Shown in pieces: positions 36,391 through 48,444 of a stretch of DNA of 64,000 nt. The translations under genes were made by a program, and so were the position numbers. The notes beneath the pieces were generated by a model. That model made no database searches. It was given only the letters and a program-made list of their open reading frames with translations, and was not told where the DNA came from. Origin of the DNA: Avena insularis (taxonomy: Eukaryota; Streptophyta; Magnoliopsida; Poales; Poaceae). The stretch lies in contig CM042694.1 of assembly GCA_023614405.1 (NCBI GenBank), forward strand, positions 91,371,285 through 91,435,284, written 5' to 3'. The stretch's first letter is position 1; every line of letters begins with the position of its first letter.

Positions 36391-38315
36391 AGACTTCGCT
36401 TGTCCCGAAGCGAAAATTGAGCTCAATAAACATGACCTCGAGTTTATGGAGTGAAGAGTCGATAAAAGAATACGGACAAGAAGCATCACATTCATCAATA
36501 CATATATCATAATAGAAGACAACTCGCTATTATATAATTTAACTTGCAATAAGTAAAGGAAACACAATAAAGATACATAAAGTAAATAACAATTGGTAAT
36601 GGCAAACTTAGCTCTTGGTCGAAGAATAGTTGGCAATTTGCAGGAGTTCACAAATAACTGATTTTCAGTGATAGCTTTCAAAGTAGTAGACACTAAGATA
36701 AGAGCAAAGTGCAAAACAAGGAACATAAGAAACATGATTGAATAAATCATCATATGAATGAATGAAACACAACAACTCAAAATACTTGCTGAGGTAGAAG
36801 GGAATAGGTTTACTGACTCAACTAAAAAGTAAAAGAAAAGCCCTTCGCAGAGGGAAGCAGGGATTTCAAGTTTCATAAAGAGCTTCCAAAAATTATGGTA
36901 CTTATTTCAGCTCTCATTGCCCCTATCATAGGCATCTTTACGTGATTAAGGTTAAAATGACAAAACTAAGAGGATATGCTTGACAAGTTATAAGTTGAAA
37001 TCTCATGCCCCTTACTTACGAGTCCCGAACCTCATGCTACTCAACTTCAGTCACAAGTAAGCTCTTGTCATTGTAAGTACATGTGTAACATAGAGAACCG
37101 CCAACGGGGTACCCCTTGCACATGATACAGGAGCTATCCCATAATCAAAATGACAAGGCAAGCAGACAATGAGCATCTCAGCGATCTTTTTATTTGCTAT
37201 TTGCATAGGTTTTTATTGAGGATGCTTCATAGAGTGCTCATTATGGTTATGCTGCAAGTTTCCACCATGATTAGGCATGGCTTAGGCTAGCGGCCTAGGC
37301 ATTTCTCTAACACACATATAAACTCCATGATCTTACAAGTTCCCCTTTTATTTCACACCGCCGGGATCCATAAGCAAAAGAATCATGATATCAACGAGGT
37401 AAAAAGTACTAGTGCAATGCTGAAAGCGTTCCCCATGATACATGGTTCTGCTAACTTCAACTTATAAAGCGCAAGCATATACGCAACAACGATGGACACA
37501 ATGGTTCAAGTATATTAAGTGCAAGAAAGTAAAGTGTGCCATCAAGTTCGTGAGAGCTTTAATCACTAATTTTCACATAACAAGTTTAATTCGAAAGGTA
37601 GATAAATCCATGAATTTACTTGGAATAGCAATAGTGCTAGTAGGTAGGTATGGTGGACACAAATTTCATAGGTTTTGGTTTAAGGATTGGATGCACGAGA
37701 AGCATTCCCTCTCAGTACAGGTTTTTGGCTAGCAAGGCTGGGTAGCAAGCATAAGAGCTGAAGGAAACAAACAAACATACAAGTGATAAAAACAAACATG
37801 AAACCTTCCTTGGAAGCACAAAAGATCTTAACTAGAGAATACTAAACTTATGAGCAAATCAAGAAAGAAAGATGATGAAATTATATTTCTTTAAGAGTAC
37901 TTTTATCTTTTTTCATTCAACTCTCAAAAATAGTATTGCTATTGACCGAGCCAGGTTTGCCAAAACCAACTAAATTAACTCAATGATCCCAAAGTAATAC
38001 CAATACTAATGACAAGATCAATCATATAACCAAGAATTGAAAACTAATATAAGATATGCAAGAGAGTAAATGAACGAACTTCTCAATAAGATTCCATAAC
38101 GGCAACTCACACCAAGGGATACATAGATATCTAACGAGAGAGGGGTACCGTGGAACTCCCCCAAGCTTGGAACAAACCAAGGGGATGCCAAAACCTGATG
38201 ACGAATTACTCCTTCGGTGGTGGTGTTCTCTCATCATCGTCCGACTTCCAAGGTAAGGGATCCCCATTAACGAAAGACATCCTGGTATCCATCATCCTGA
38301 AACTAGCAGCAGCAC
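36391..38315 (-). other. A3 internal non-coding region
   Basis: No sustained frame. Related (reversed) to the A2 internal region over about 36900-37740. At about 38155-38190 the minus strand carries a ggcatccccttgg / caagcttggggg pair resembling the hairpin and PPT-like phrase of A1 and A2. Confidence 0.6.
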
Positions 38316-38645
38316 TTATGTGTTTAAACCTAACCTCATACTCGCAGTTTGATTTTGAACGTCGTAGAGTTGTGCTTGTAGTTGGTTGGTTGTTTGGTGG
38401 AGTGAGAGAATATCATCCTTGAGCTCAGCAGTCTCCTTTTCGTGCTCGGCGATGAATTCGGAACAAATCGTATGGATGATATCCACTTCGCGTTTCGCCA
38501 TCTTCTTGTACCTAAAGACTTCTTTCTCTAGCGCTTCCATCCTGTCCTCCAGACTTCCTTCACCTTTAGGGCCTTGAACCTCTTTTATCCGTACCTCCCC
38601 ATCTTCAAACAACAGCTCCTTGGGATGAAACTTCAACTCTCGCAT
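38316..38645 (-). CDS. A3 coiled-coil ORF of unknown function
   Basis: 109 aa, charged, with heptad-like spacing (LEDRMEALEKEVFRYKKMAK, then EKETAELKDDILSLHQ). It lies between gag and the 3' LTR, where Athila elements often carry an extra (env-position) reading frame. No signal peptide or membrane segment is visible. A4 has an acidic, helix-prone ORF in a similar position (53561-53959). A role is not known. Confidence 0.45.
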   Translation of the reverse strand: MRELKFHPKELLFEDGEVRIKEVQGPKGEGSLEDRMEALEKEVFRYKKMAKREVDIIHTICSEFIAEHEKETAELKDDILSLHQTTNQLQAQLYDVQNQTASMRLGLNT

Positions 38646-39169
38646 GTACGGGTTGATGATATCCGCTGAGGAACCTTCCTTGGCTGATCCATAGGAAGAC
38701 GTTGTGGCTCCAAATCTGGGACTCTACCTGTCAGAAACAAATTGAAACGAAAACACGACGAGAACACGATATACGAACCTTGGGAGATCCGGGGAATTAT
38801 ATAATACGAAGTTTTACAACAAAAGGAAGGTACTGGGAGAAAACGGGTCGGAGACGGAGTCCGGGGCGACCACACCACCTGCTGGCGCGGCTAGGGGGGC
38901 CTACGCCAGGGGGTGGTGTGAGCCACCCTGGCTCCGTTTCCATCCCTCTTTCGCTTTGTTGCTTTCCTTGTTGGATAAAAACTGCAAAAATATAACTTGA
39001 CAGAAATTTCGTGGAACTTTTCTTACCAGATATGTTACCTATTCGAAAACGGACACTAGAGGTCTCTGAATTTGGCAATTAGTGGATTCTTCTGGAGTCA
39101 CCACTTGAATGACATCAATATCTTCATCTTAATACACATATTGCTCGAGTCATCAAACCTTTCACTTTC
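38646..39169 (-). other. A3 internal spacer with GC-rich block
   Basis: Contains a GC-rich block (about 38860-38935) with accacacc and ggtggtgtg phrases resembling those inside the A1-A3 LTRs. No coding frame. Confidence 0.45.
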
Positions 39170-40126
39170 TTATTACACCATTTTCTCCACTAACCTGGAA
39201 ATTTCTTTCACACAAAACTTCACACAATCCTCATTAGCAACATTAGTATAAGCGAGGTAATAAACCTTTTAGGTTCAATTTCAGTATTTCTTATAGGAAC
39301 ACACTTAGCAACATATTTATATGGTTCATGATACTTATTCCACTTCTTTTTAGGGACTTCAATATAGGAAGCAAAAGCTTTAAAATAAGTTGCAATAGCT
39401 TGAGAGTCAAGACCATAAGCATTTTTAATATTTTGAAAGTCATCAGTTCCTTTGTCATTCTCCCATGCTTCAGCATTGTCTTGAATACGGTCTAGAAGAT
39501 CCCATTTAGCTTCTTCTTCCATGCGTGTAAATAATCCAGCACAAGAGGCATCCAATAAATCCTTATCATGAAGAGAAAGCCTTGCATAAAAGTTATTGAT
39601 AATAATATTGTTGGGGAGCTCATGAATGGGACATTTGAGCATTAGTAACTTCAATCTCCCCCCAAGCTTGAGTTGTACTCTCTCCATCAAGAGGCCAAAA
39701 GTTGTATATTTGATTCTGATCTTTATGAATCTCACTAGGAGGATAAAACTTTGAATAAAAGAGAGGTACTATTTCCTCCCATTCAAGAGCTTGGGCATTC
39801 TTTAGCAGCTTATACCAATCCTCAGCTCTTCCTTTTAGTGATAATGAGAATAACTTCTTCTTGACTTGATCTGTTGTAATAGATGCACTCTTAAACAACC
39901 CGCATAATTCATGTATAAAGAGCAAATGATCACCGGGATGGACAGTTCCATCTCCAACATAATAGTTATCCATAACAGGATCGATAATTCTTCTAGGTAT
40001 TTTAAAAGTATCATTCTCAGCAGGTGGTGGTTCATCTACTACCTTAGCAGTGGTAGTAGCATTACGAAATAAGAAAATCAGCAAATTATCCATAATGAAA
40101 ATAAAGCAACTAGCAGAAATAAACAA
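39170..40126 (-). pseudogene. A3 gag, frameshifted
   Basis: The N-terminal frame (40126-39620) contains RIIDPVMDNYYVGDGTVHPG and KLFSLSLKGRAEDWYKLL, the Athila capsid signature (SLKG.A..W). A frameshift near 39650-39680 moves the rest to an overlapping frame (39735-39220; IINNFYARLSLHDKDLLDAS). A second shift near 39260 precedes a conserved tail, YYLAYTNVANEDCVKFC. Gag would form the particle shell. Confidence 0.85.
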
Positions 40127-40178
40127 TACTCACAGTAGAGGTTTCCTTTACCAGTTCCACTTTCCAATAGTGCTTCAC

Positions 40179-40196
40179 TCCCGGGTAACGGCGCCA
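40179..40196 (-). promoter_or_regulatory. A3 primer-binding site (tRNA-Asp type)
   Basis: Minus strand tggcgccgttacccggga, one mismatch to the exact copy in A2, eleven bases from the LTR end. Confidence 0.85.
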
Positions 40197-40207
40197 GAAA
40201 ATAGTCT

Positions 40208-41717
40208 TGATGACCCACAAGTATAGGGGGTGTATCGCAGTATTTTCGATAAGTAAGAGTGTCGAACCCAATGAGGAGCAGAAGGTGCTGGCGAGTGGCT
40301 AGGAGCAAGAATTCTCTATAAATACTTAGCAAACAGATTTTTAGGGGTTTTTGATAATGCATGTAAATAAAGTACGAGTAAATAAAAGACAATAAGAATA
40401 AATGCAGCAAGTGGCCAAATCCTTTCTTTAGCAAAGGACAAGCCGGTTGTATTACTTAAGATGACCAAACGTTCTCGAGGACACATGGGAATATCGTCAA
40501 GTGCTTTCGCTTCATATAGTTGATTAATCTTCTTTAGTTTGCTAAGTGTTGTGTGGGTGAACTTGTGCTAATGTACCGACCTTACTAGGACTAATACATA
40601 CTTGTGATTATACCCCTTGCAAGCATCCGCAAGTACAAGAAAGTAATTAAGGTAGAACCTAACCACAACTTTAAACTCTAAGACCCTGATGTCCCTTGTG
40701 CAATGGTTTCCTAATGGGTTCAGGTTTCTGTCACTAAGGCAACCCCTACGATTAGTAGCCAAATACACAATGCATTCCCCTAGGCCCATATAGGTGAAGT
40801 ATCATGTAGTCGACATTCACATGACACCACTAGAAGAAGTACACCACAACTTAAATATCAAACCATTGAATCTTTCTCAACACAATTCCACTACTAACAA
40901 CATGACCTCTCCCATGTCCTCAAGAACAAAACGAACCACTCACAAGACATCATATGGATCATGATCAGAGATGAAATAATGATGTGTAACAATCTGAAGA
41001 TAAACAATAATTCAATGGTTCACTCAATAGCATAAACTACAAGAAGTAATCAACACCAAGAAAGTTTCCCCTAAGAACTATGCAAGATTCAGCCCAATTA
41101 TTACAGTGGTATGGAGCTGGTGATGATGTTACTGGTGGAGATGATGGTGGTGATGATGATGATGATGATGATCCTGATGAAGTCCAGCTTGATGGTGGTG
41201 TTGATGGCGATGATCTCCCCTCTCCGGGAAGGAATTCCCCAGCAGAATTTTGTCTGCCGGAGAGATCTTTCTCTATCGGTGTTTTCCGCCCCGCAGATGC
41301 GGTAGAATCTTTCTGTGGTTGCGCCCCGAGTCTTAGGGTTTCGGGAGGATAATATACGCTAGAGGGGAGAGGCTGGAGTGGACAGGCGGCCTCCACCGGT
41401 GGCGCTGACCTGGGTGGCCAGGCCAGGGGGTGGTGTGGGCCCCCTATGGCCCATCTCCACTTCCCCTTCTGGCTTTCTTCGTCTTCTGGAAAAATAGGGA
41501 TTTTCCATGTATTTTCTCGGATTTTCTAATCTTCGCAAATTTTGCCTCCAAACAGCACCTTTTTCATCAGAATCCTGACTACAGCGGTCCATGGTCCAAA
41601 AGTCATTAACCATCCAAAAACAAATGAAATAACATAATTATCATCTCTTAATATGAAATATATCAATGAATAACAGTAAATTATGATATAGAATAGTGAT
41701 GCAAAATGGACGTATCA
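40208..41717 (-). repeat. A3 5' LTR
   Basis: 1510 bp, the partner of 34868-36375. It has a longer gat run at about 41149-41170. Confidence 0.92.
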
Positions 41718-41722
41718 ATGGT
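41718..41722. repeat. A3 target-site duplication, right (atggt)
   Basis: Matches 34863-34867. Confidence 0.9.
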
Positions 41723-42289
41723 CAAAGCTCCATCTAGCATGATATGATAAAGTCTAAGTCACAGTCAAAACAAGCTTCCTTTTGTACCACTATAAGAATG
41801 AAACTTCCTACTCTTTTCCAACACCAATCGACTTATTTGAAACAACTCCCAAAGATAATAATCAATAAATACTAGAGAGCATGTCTCACCCATCTACAAA
41901 GAAGAACTAAAAAGTTCTAAGCCAAAAGAATAAGAAAACTAAAGGTAAACACAGTGCTAGCAAAGGAGAACACTCACAGAACAATAAGAGTGAAAACTAT
42001 AGTGTTCTAGGCAATGAATAACAGGGTGTGTCTCTCTCCGAAAGAAGTGTGTTGGGATCCAACCAACTTATTGCGGCAAAGAAACCAAAAGAAAACTAAA
42101 AACAAAGACGCTCCAAGAATAACACATAGTGCATAAGGTAATAAAAATAAAGTGTCTTGGAAGAAAACCTGAGATTTTTATTAATGAAGAAGGGGATGCC
42201 TTGGGCATCCCTAAGTTTAATGCTTGTACCTCTTGAATATTTCTTTGGGTGACACGGGTGGCATCCCCAAGCTTGAGCTTTTGTCCATA
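41723..42289 (-). other. A1 internal non-coding region with conserved hairpin
   Basis: Reverse complement of A2 sequence around 12780-13150. Contains the hairpin ggggatgcc/ggcatccc at 42192-42211 and a ccccaagcttgag PPT-like phrase at about 42265. Confidence 0.7.
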
Positions 42290-43677
42290 CTTCATCTCAT
42301 CACATTATTGAAAATTTCCTTCATACAAAACTTCACACAATCTTCATTAGCAACATTAGTGTATTCAAGATAATAAGTCTTTGGTTTTAGTTTCAACACA
42401 TGTAAAACTTCCATTAAAACACTGGCTACTGTAGCAATTTCTTCTAAAATCTCAAGTGATCAAAGAGAACTCAAAGAGAAAAAGATTAAGAGGCAAATGC
42501 AAATAATGATAGAAATCTGTCAAAACAGACCAACAGGTAAAGACCGATTTTTTCGAAAATCTTATGTTGCTCAAATCGAAAAGAGCAAAACTAACTAAAG
42601 TTGGGTAATAACCTGGGGCATAAGCACAAAAACTTACAGATCAATCCGACGTACAGGGATTTTTCAAGATGTTTTATAGTGAAGCACAAAAAATCTGTTT
42701 CGAGACAACAACTTTCCCAAGTCTTACTTCTCTCTCATTAGAGGTTATTCTTGGCACAAAAACCACACAAAAAGAATAAGGAGAGTTTATTACTGAGGCA
42801 ATAACTTCCAAGACTCAACAAAAGAAAAACTTACTGAAAGTAAAAATAACTTGGGTTATCTCCCAATAGTGCTTTTCTTTAACGCCTTTAAGATAGGCAT
42901 GATAATTTCGATGATGCTCACATAAGAAATATGAATTGAAGTAAAAGAGAGCATCAAGAAGCAAATATGGAACAAATTTAAGTCTAACCCACTTCCTATG
43001 AAAAATAATCTTGTAAAGAAACAAGTCATGAAAACACAAAGCAACAAGCATAGGAAAGCAAAACAAGTGCAACTTCAATTCAACATAAAGAGGGGAAACT
43101 TAATATTGTTGAGATACATTAAACCATGTTTCCCTATCTCATAGTAACTTTTAGTAGCATCATGCATAAAATTAACAATATAAATATCACATAGAACATT
43201 CTTATCATGAGCCACAGGCATAAAATCATTACTCTCCCTCTAAGCATAGTCATTCTTATTAATCATAGCGGGAGCAAATTCAACAAAATAGCTATCATTA
43301 TTATTCTCATCACCATAATCATCAAATATAGGAGGCATATTGTAATCATAATTAATTGCCTCCTCAATAGTAGGTGGACTTAAAATATCATATCCATCAT
43401 TGTAATCATCATATATTGGAGGTATAGTATCATCAAAGTAATTTTTCTCCTCCGTGCTTGGGGGACTAAAAATATCATGCTCATCAAAACCAGCTTCCCC
43501 AAGCTTAGACATTTCCATAGCATTAGTAACAAAGGTGTTCAAAAAATTCATACTAATAACATTGCAATTAGCATGCAAAGAAAGTTCCATGGGTTTTTTA
43601 ATTTTCTTTTCAAACCATTCATGTTCTACCTCAGGAAAAACACTAAAAAGCTCTCTAATTTTGTTGTTGTTTTCCAT
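42290..43677 (-). pseudogene. A1 copy of the acidic PPIYDDY-repeat protein
   Basis: Starts MENNNKIRELFSVFP at 43677 and is open to a TAG at 43242-43240 (145 aa). The same frame continues past the stop (PVAHDKNVLCDIYIVNFMHD, ending near MYLNNIKFPLFML). A shifted frame then adds a hydrophobic segment (LHLFCFPMLVALCF, 43078-42815). The end near 42420-42290 encodes YYLEYTNVANEDCVKFCMKE, shared with A2 and A3. The acidic part holds PPIYDDYNDGYD and PPIFDDYGDENNNDS. The better-preserved N-terminus here shows that the A2 ORF start at 12141 is secondary. Function unknown. Confidence 0.65.
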
Positions 43678-43821
43678 TAAGCCTAACTAGTGAAAATAAA
43701 AAAAGAAACAAAAAGATATAATTGCAGGATCTAAAGGAAATAACTTTGAGCACTCACACACCCGCAACAGTACTAGAAGATAGCTTAGTAGCTAGAGGAT
43801 GTGAGTACCTTTTACCTTACC

Positions 43822-43839
43822 TCCAAGACAACGGCGCTA
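43822..43839 (-). promoter_or_regulatory. A1 degenerate primer-binding site
   Basis: Minus strand tagcgccgttgtcttgga, ten bases from the LTR. Diverged from the tRNA-Asp complement, and only one copy, unlike A2. Confidence 0.65.
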
Positions 43840-43849
43840 GAAAATAGCT

Positions 43850-45218
43850 TGATGTCTACGCATGCTTCTATTCTTGTAGACAGTGTTGGGCCTCCAAGTG
43901 CAGAGGTTTCTAGAACAGCAGCAAGTTTCCCTTAAGTGGATCACCCAAGTTTTATCGAACTCAGGGAGGAAGTGGTCAAAGGTATCCCTCTCAAGAAACC
44001 CTGCAATCAAGATACAAGAAGTATCTTGTGTCCCCAACACATCCAATACACTTGTCAGGTGTATAGGTGCACTAGTTCGGTGAAGAGATAGTGAAATACA
44101 AGTAATATGGATGATCATAAGTGGTAATTGCAATCTGAAATAAGAGTGGCAGCAAGCAAACAAGTAACATGACTGATTATAAACGGTGTTTTAATGCTTA
44201 GAAACAAGGCCTAGGGATCATACTTTCACTAGTGTACACTCTCATATAAATATCTTCTCTTCATTATGCTACCCTGAACTACTCTCCGGCTGGACGATGT
44301 AGGGCTATAACAGCACACCTTAAAGTTCGCATTCCCCATCTAGATAACTCCTCACTGTCACCTTGAGCGCTAGATGGTTCCAACAAACACCACAATCTCA
44401 TAGAGACATCCAACTCAAATTAAACTCATGATAAGTATTTCTATAACCTTAGCCTAAGTGACACACGGTGTGCACACTGTACACTTCACGCACATGGGGA
44501 TAAGCAGAGATTAATTAAAGCACTTGAGTAGCAGAATAGATCTATAGATTACAAAGCTCATGATCTGATAAGATCATGCATAGAGTGAGAGATGAACACA
44601 TAGCTACCGGTAGAGCCCTTATCCTCAAGAGATAACTAATCCCTCCTCATCATGGGAGTCAGCAATGGCGATGGAGATGGTGGTGGAGTCGATGGAGATG
44701 GCTCCGAGGGCACTTCCCTGTCCCGGCAGGGTGCCGGAACAGAGACTTCTGTCCCCCCGAATCTCCTCTTCGGTGGCGGTGGCACTGTGGAACTTTTCTT
44801 GGAATTATGATCTGGTACTTAGGGTTTTCGTCTCGGGGGGTTATATAGGCGAAGAGGAAAGGTCGGTGGGCGCCCGAGGCGGCCACACCACCCCCTAGTG
44901 TGGCCTGGCCTGGCCCGCGCCACCAGGTGGTGTGGGCCCCTCGTGGCTCCTCTCCATCTCGTCTTTTGGCTCTGTGAGTCTTCTGGTAAAATAGGAACTT
45001 TGGCTTTTGTCCCGTCCAATTCCGAGAATATTTCTTTTCTAGCTTTTCTAGAACCAAAAACAGCAGAAAACAGGCAACTAGCACTGTGGCATCTTGTTAA
45101 TAGGTTAGTTCCAGAAAATGTATAAAAATACCTCAAAGTGTGTACAAAACATAAGAAAGTTTATACAAAACAAGCATGGAGCATCAAAAATTATAGATAT
45201 GTTTACGACGTATCAACG
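43850..45218 (-). repeat. A1 5' LTR
   Basis: Related to the A2 LTRs over its whole length but clearly diverged. The minus-strand start reads cgttgatacgtc, so the terminal TG may have mutated to CG, or the LTR may start three bases further in. The partner LTR is outside the window. Confidence 0.8.
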
Positions 45219-45229
45219 TTTTACATATT

Positions 45230-45540
45230 TTATATGGAGGACTTAATCAAAAAATTAAGCATGAGCTTGACACGAACTCCAGAGGCTCTTTCATGGAGTT
45301 AACCATAATTAAAGCTTGGGAACTTTTAGAATGAATTCGCCATAATAGAGAAACATGGGGATTTGATTTAGGAGGCGAAGGAGGTATAGAAATTGAATAC
45401 GACTGTCTCAATGCTTATAAATACTCTGGTAAAGTAAAAGGGACTACTAATAAACTTCAACTTGATGATGATATTATTTTTCAAATCCTTCAGTCTTTTA
45501 CAGAACATATTGAGGCTCCTAAGAAGGACTAGCTTCATTA
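45230..45540 (+). pseudogene. A4 gag fragment
   Basis: YGGLNQKIKHELDTNSRGSF is recognisable as the Athila gag segment (FY.GL...ELD...GG.F). It continues FMELTIIKAWELLE to a TGA at 45332-45334 and then degenerates. Confidence 0.75.
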
Positions 45541-45646
45541 CACTCTTCCACCCGAGCCAGCTACGGAAGATGATCCAATAATCACAGCCCCTATTGAACC
45601 ATTAAAGGAGGTATCCCCATATGTTTAACCCCTTCCTTTTCCAAGG

Positions 45647-46432
45647 ATGATGAGAAAACATATGATGGCTCAGCAGCAAGAGGATCAAGGCAAAGAAGAA
45701 GAGCTATTTCTCAAGAAGCTGGAAGAGGAGGCACAAAGAAGGAAAACTGGAGAAGTGAGTGTACAAGAGGTAGAGGCATCAACGAAGGAAGATATTTTAA
45801 CCATGTTTGCACACTGCAATGTAATTGAGCTAGATGCTGAAGCTTCGCAATTCATTGAAGGAAAGGTAAAAGCTAAAGAAGTTAGTAAACCTATTCTCCC
45901 TTGTACTTTCGGAAGAACTTCCTATTATGGCCTTTGTGAGATCAGGACAGCTGTTAACATGATCCGTTTTAACTTTTATTTAAACATTCAAAATGAACTA
46001 ATACCAGCCAAACTGGAGGATACAGACATGACTATAATGCTTGCGAATAAAACGCTCAGAGTCGCCATGGGAATAATTAGAGATGTTCCAATTTGTGTTG
46101 GACCTTACAAATACCCCATTGATTTTGTGCTTATTGATATGCCTACTGATGTTTATTGTCCAATAATTTTTGGAAGAACTTTTCTAAATATCGCAAGAGA
46201 AAACATAGATTGCAAGAGACAAATTGTGTCCCTCATGTTTGGTGAAGAGAAAATGGATTTTCATTTCTCCAAATTTGACCATAAGCTGGCTATTAAAGAA
46301 TTAGACGATGATGAGTACGAACATGAGGAAGAAGGTAATATCGTTAATTTAGCCTCAATAGTCATTGAGACTCCTAATGATGATTTAGCGAGAAGCTTAA
46401 ACAATAATAATAATACCCTCCAGCACATATAA
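45647..46432 (+). pseudogene. A4 protease region
   Basis: 261 open codons: a lysine/glutamate-rich stretch, then a retropepsin-like fold outline (TLRVAMGIIRDVPICVGPYK, then DVYCPIIFGRTFL). The expected D-S/T-G active site upstream is not visible (CEIRTAVNMI occupies that place), so it is probably inactive. Confidence 0.75.
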
Positions 46433-48260
46433 AAAGCTGAAATGGATGATTAACTTGATTCCACACCTGATGTTGATGCCGAGATTAATCAAAAATATGA
46501 AGAACCCATAAGGAAGGGAGATGAGGCTCTTCCCCCTCCAATCCTTAAAACTTTACCAAAGGAAATAAAATATAGGTTTCTTGATGAGACGAATAAATTT
46601 CCTATTATTATAAGTTCTAACCTTGCAGAAAAAGAGGAGGAAAATTTAATGAGGGTTCTCTAGATGCATCGAAATGCTCTTGGGTATTCAATGAGTGACT
46701 TGAAGGGGATTAGTCCTTTGATAGCCACCCATAAAATATTCATGGAAGAAGGAGCTCAGTCGATCGCAGATTTTTAGCGACAACTTAAACCTCACACGAA
46801 AGAGGAGGTAAGAAAAGAAATAATACGTTTGCTAGATGTAGGCATCATCTTTCATGTAGAAGAGAGTGAATGGGTAAGTCATGTTCATTGTATTCCTAAG
46901 AAAGGTGGATTTACGGTTGTCAAAAATAAACATAATGAAATGGTACCTACTAGAACTGTTGCTGGCCACAGGATGTGCATTGACTATAGAAAACTTAACA
47001 AGGAAACTAGGAAGAAACATTACCCTTTACAGTTTATAGATCAAACTTTAGAAAGGCTCGCTATGCATTTTCATTTTTGTTACTTAGACGGCTAATCCGG
47101 TTTGTCCCAAATTGCGGTTCACCCGGCCTGATGACCAACTTAAGACTAATTTTATTTGTCCCTATTGCCCTTATGCTTATCGACGTATGCCTTTCGGTCT
47201 CTACAATGTTGCTGCCACTTTTCAAAGATGTATGACTACTATATTTGCTGATTATGTTGAAAGTATTGTGGAAGTATTCATGGATGACTTCTCTGTTTAT
47301 GGAACTTCCTTTAGTCATTGTCTCCATAATCTTCATAAAGTTTTGCAGAAATGTGAAGGCACTAACTTAGTCTTGAACTAGGAAAATGCCATTTTTATGG
47401 TTCAAGAAGGCATAGTGCTTGGTCACAAATTCTCAGGTAAGGGTATAGAAGTTGATAAAGAAAAATTGAAGCCATAGAAATATTACCCCCTCCTCGAGAC
47501 ATAAAAGGTATAAGGAGTTTTCTAGGCTATGCTGAATTTTACAGAAGGTTCATTAAGAATTTTTCAAAAACTGCTCGACCTTTAACTAACCTTCTTCAAA
47601 AGGATGTTTGTTTTAATTTTGATGAAAAGTGTCTTGCTGCTTTCAACATATTAAAATGAGGTATCCTTGAAGCTCCCATTATAAAACCACCTAATTGAAA
47701 GAAACCTTTTGAGCTATTTTGTGAGGCCGGTCATGAAGATGTAGGAGCAATTCTTTGTCAATATGATGGTAATGATCTTAATATCATTCATCATGCTAGT
47801 CGTTGTGGTAGAAAAATATTTTTTTGCTATGGTTTTCTCCTGTGACAAGTTTAGATCTTATATCATTGGCTCTAAAGTAAGAGTACACACTGATCATGTT
47901 GTCTTAAAGGAAATCCTAGAAAGGATTGATGTTAAGCCAAGGATGATCTGTTGGACTCTAATTTTGCAAGAATTTGATTTATATATTTGACAAAGGAAGG
48001 AAGAGATAGAGGAAACATCCATGGACACTCAAGAAATTGCTCATCCTAAAGAGGTAGCATCCGTCTACATACCTATGGGAACCACACTGCCAAAAAGTAA
48101 CTTCTCTATTTCTTCTTGCAATGGTTTTGGTGATTTTCTTCAACCAACTTTGTTCGAAGAGAAAAACAAAAAGATGATCCAGAAAGGAAAAGGTACCCAA
48201 ATGAACTCATGTTCTCTCGATGATCAAGCATATGAAATCCCGAACACATCTTTGTTCTGA
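46433..48260 (+). pseudogene. A4 reverse transcriptase and RNase H, truncated before integrase
   Basis: RT N-terminal part at 46829-47095 (VHCIPKKGGFTVV, RMCIDYRKLNKETRK), palm at 47112-47381 (RRMPFGLYNVAATFQRCM, FMDDFSVYG), then connection and RNase H pieces to about 47990 (VRTDH equivalent is VHTDHVVLKEI). Several stops and frameshifts separate these parts. No integrase follows. Instead 47991-48260 continues as an open, unfamiliar tail (ETSMDTQEIAHPKEVASVYI). Confidence 0.85.
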
Positions 48261-48444
48261 TGATTTTCTGTTGTTTCTTTTTGCATATCTGTATTCCCTT
48301 CATTTTTCTGAGTTGATTGCTGGTCGTATGAGGTCTGTACGGGCGGGTGGTACGACCGGCTCCGCCCGTACTGTTGGTCGTTAAGCCCGCTGATTGCTGT
48401 TGTTTCATTTTTCATAAAAGGTACGGCCACATGGTACGGACGCA
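48261..48444 (+). other. A4 non-coding segment with hairpin, left of CACTA
   Basis: Contains the inverted repeat gtacgggcgg/ccgcccgtac at 48337-48371. Continues at 53136 after the CACTA element. Confidence 0.6.

Larger units (their letters stand above)
34868..41717 (-). mobile_element. Complete minus-strand Athila-like element (A3)
   Basis: 6850 bp flanked by the 5-bp duplication atggt. The LTRs are 1508 and 1510 bp, with PBS at 40179-40196 (minus) and PPT at 36376-36390 (minus). It carries gag and a coiled-coil ORF but no protease, RT or integrase, so it is non-autonomous. Close similarity of the two LTRs implies a fairly recent insertion. Confidence 0.92.
34456..45218 (-). mobile_element. 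Minus-strand non-autonomous Athila-like element (A1), host of A2 and A3
   Basis: Read right to left: 5' LTR (45218-43850), degenerate PBS, ORF for the acidic unknown protein, and non-coding internal sequence to 41723. After the A3 insertion it continues at 34862-34456, where it is cut by the A2 end. The two halves are contiguous when compared with the A2 internal region (about 13080-13580). Its 3' part must lie to the left of the window, beyond A2 and G1. Confidence 0.8.

Noticed and set aside
45219..45224. tttta as a proven TSD of A1
   Set aside because: The other side is outside the window, so it is only a prediction.
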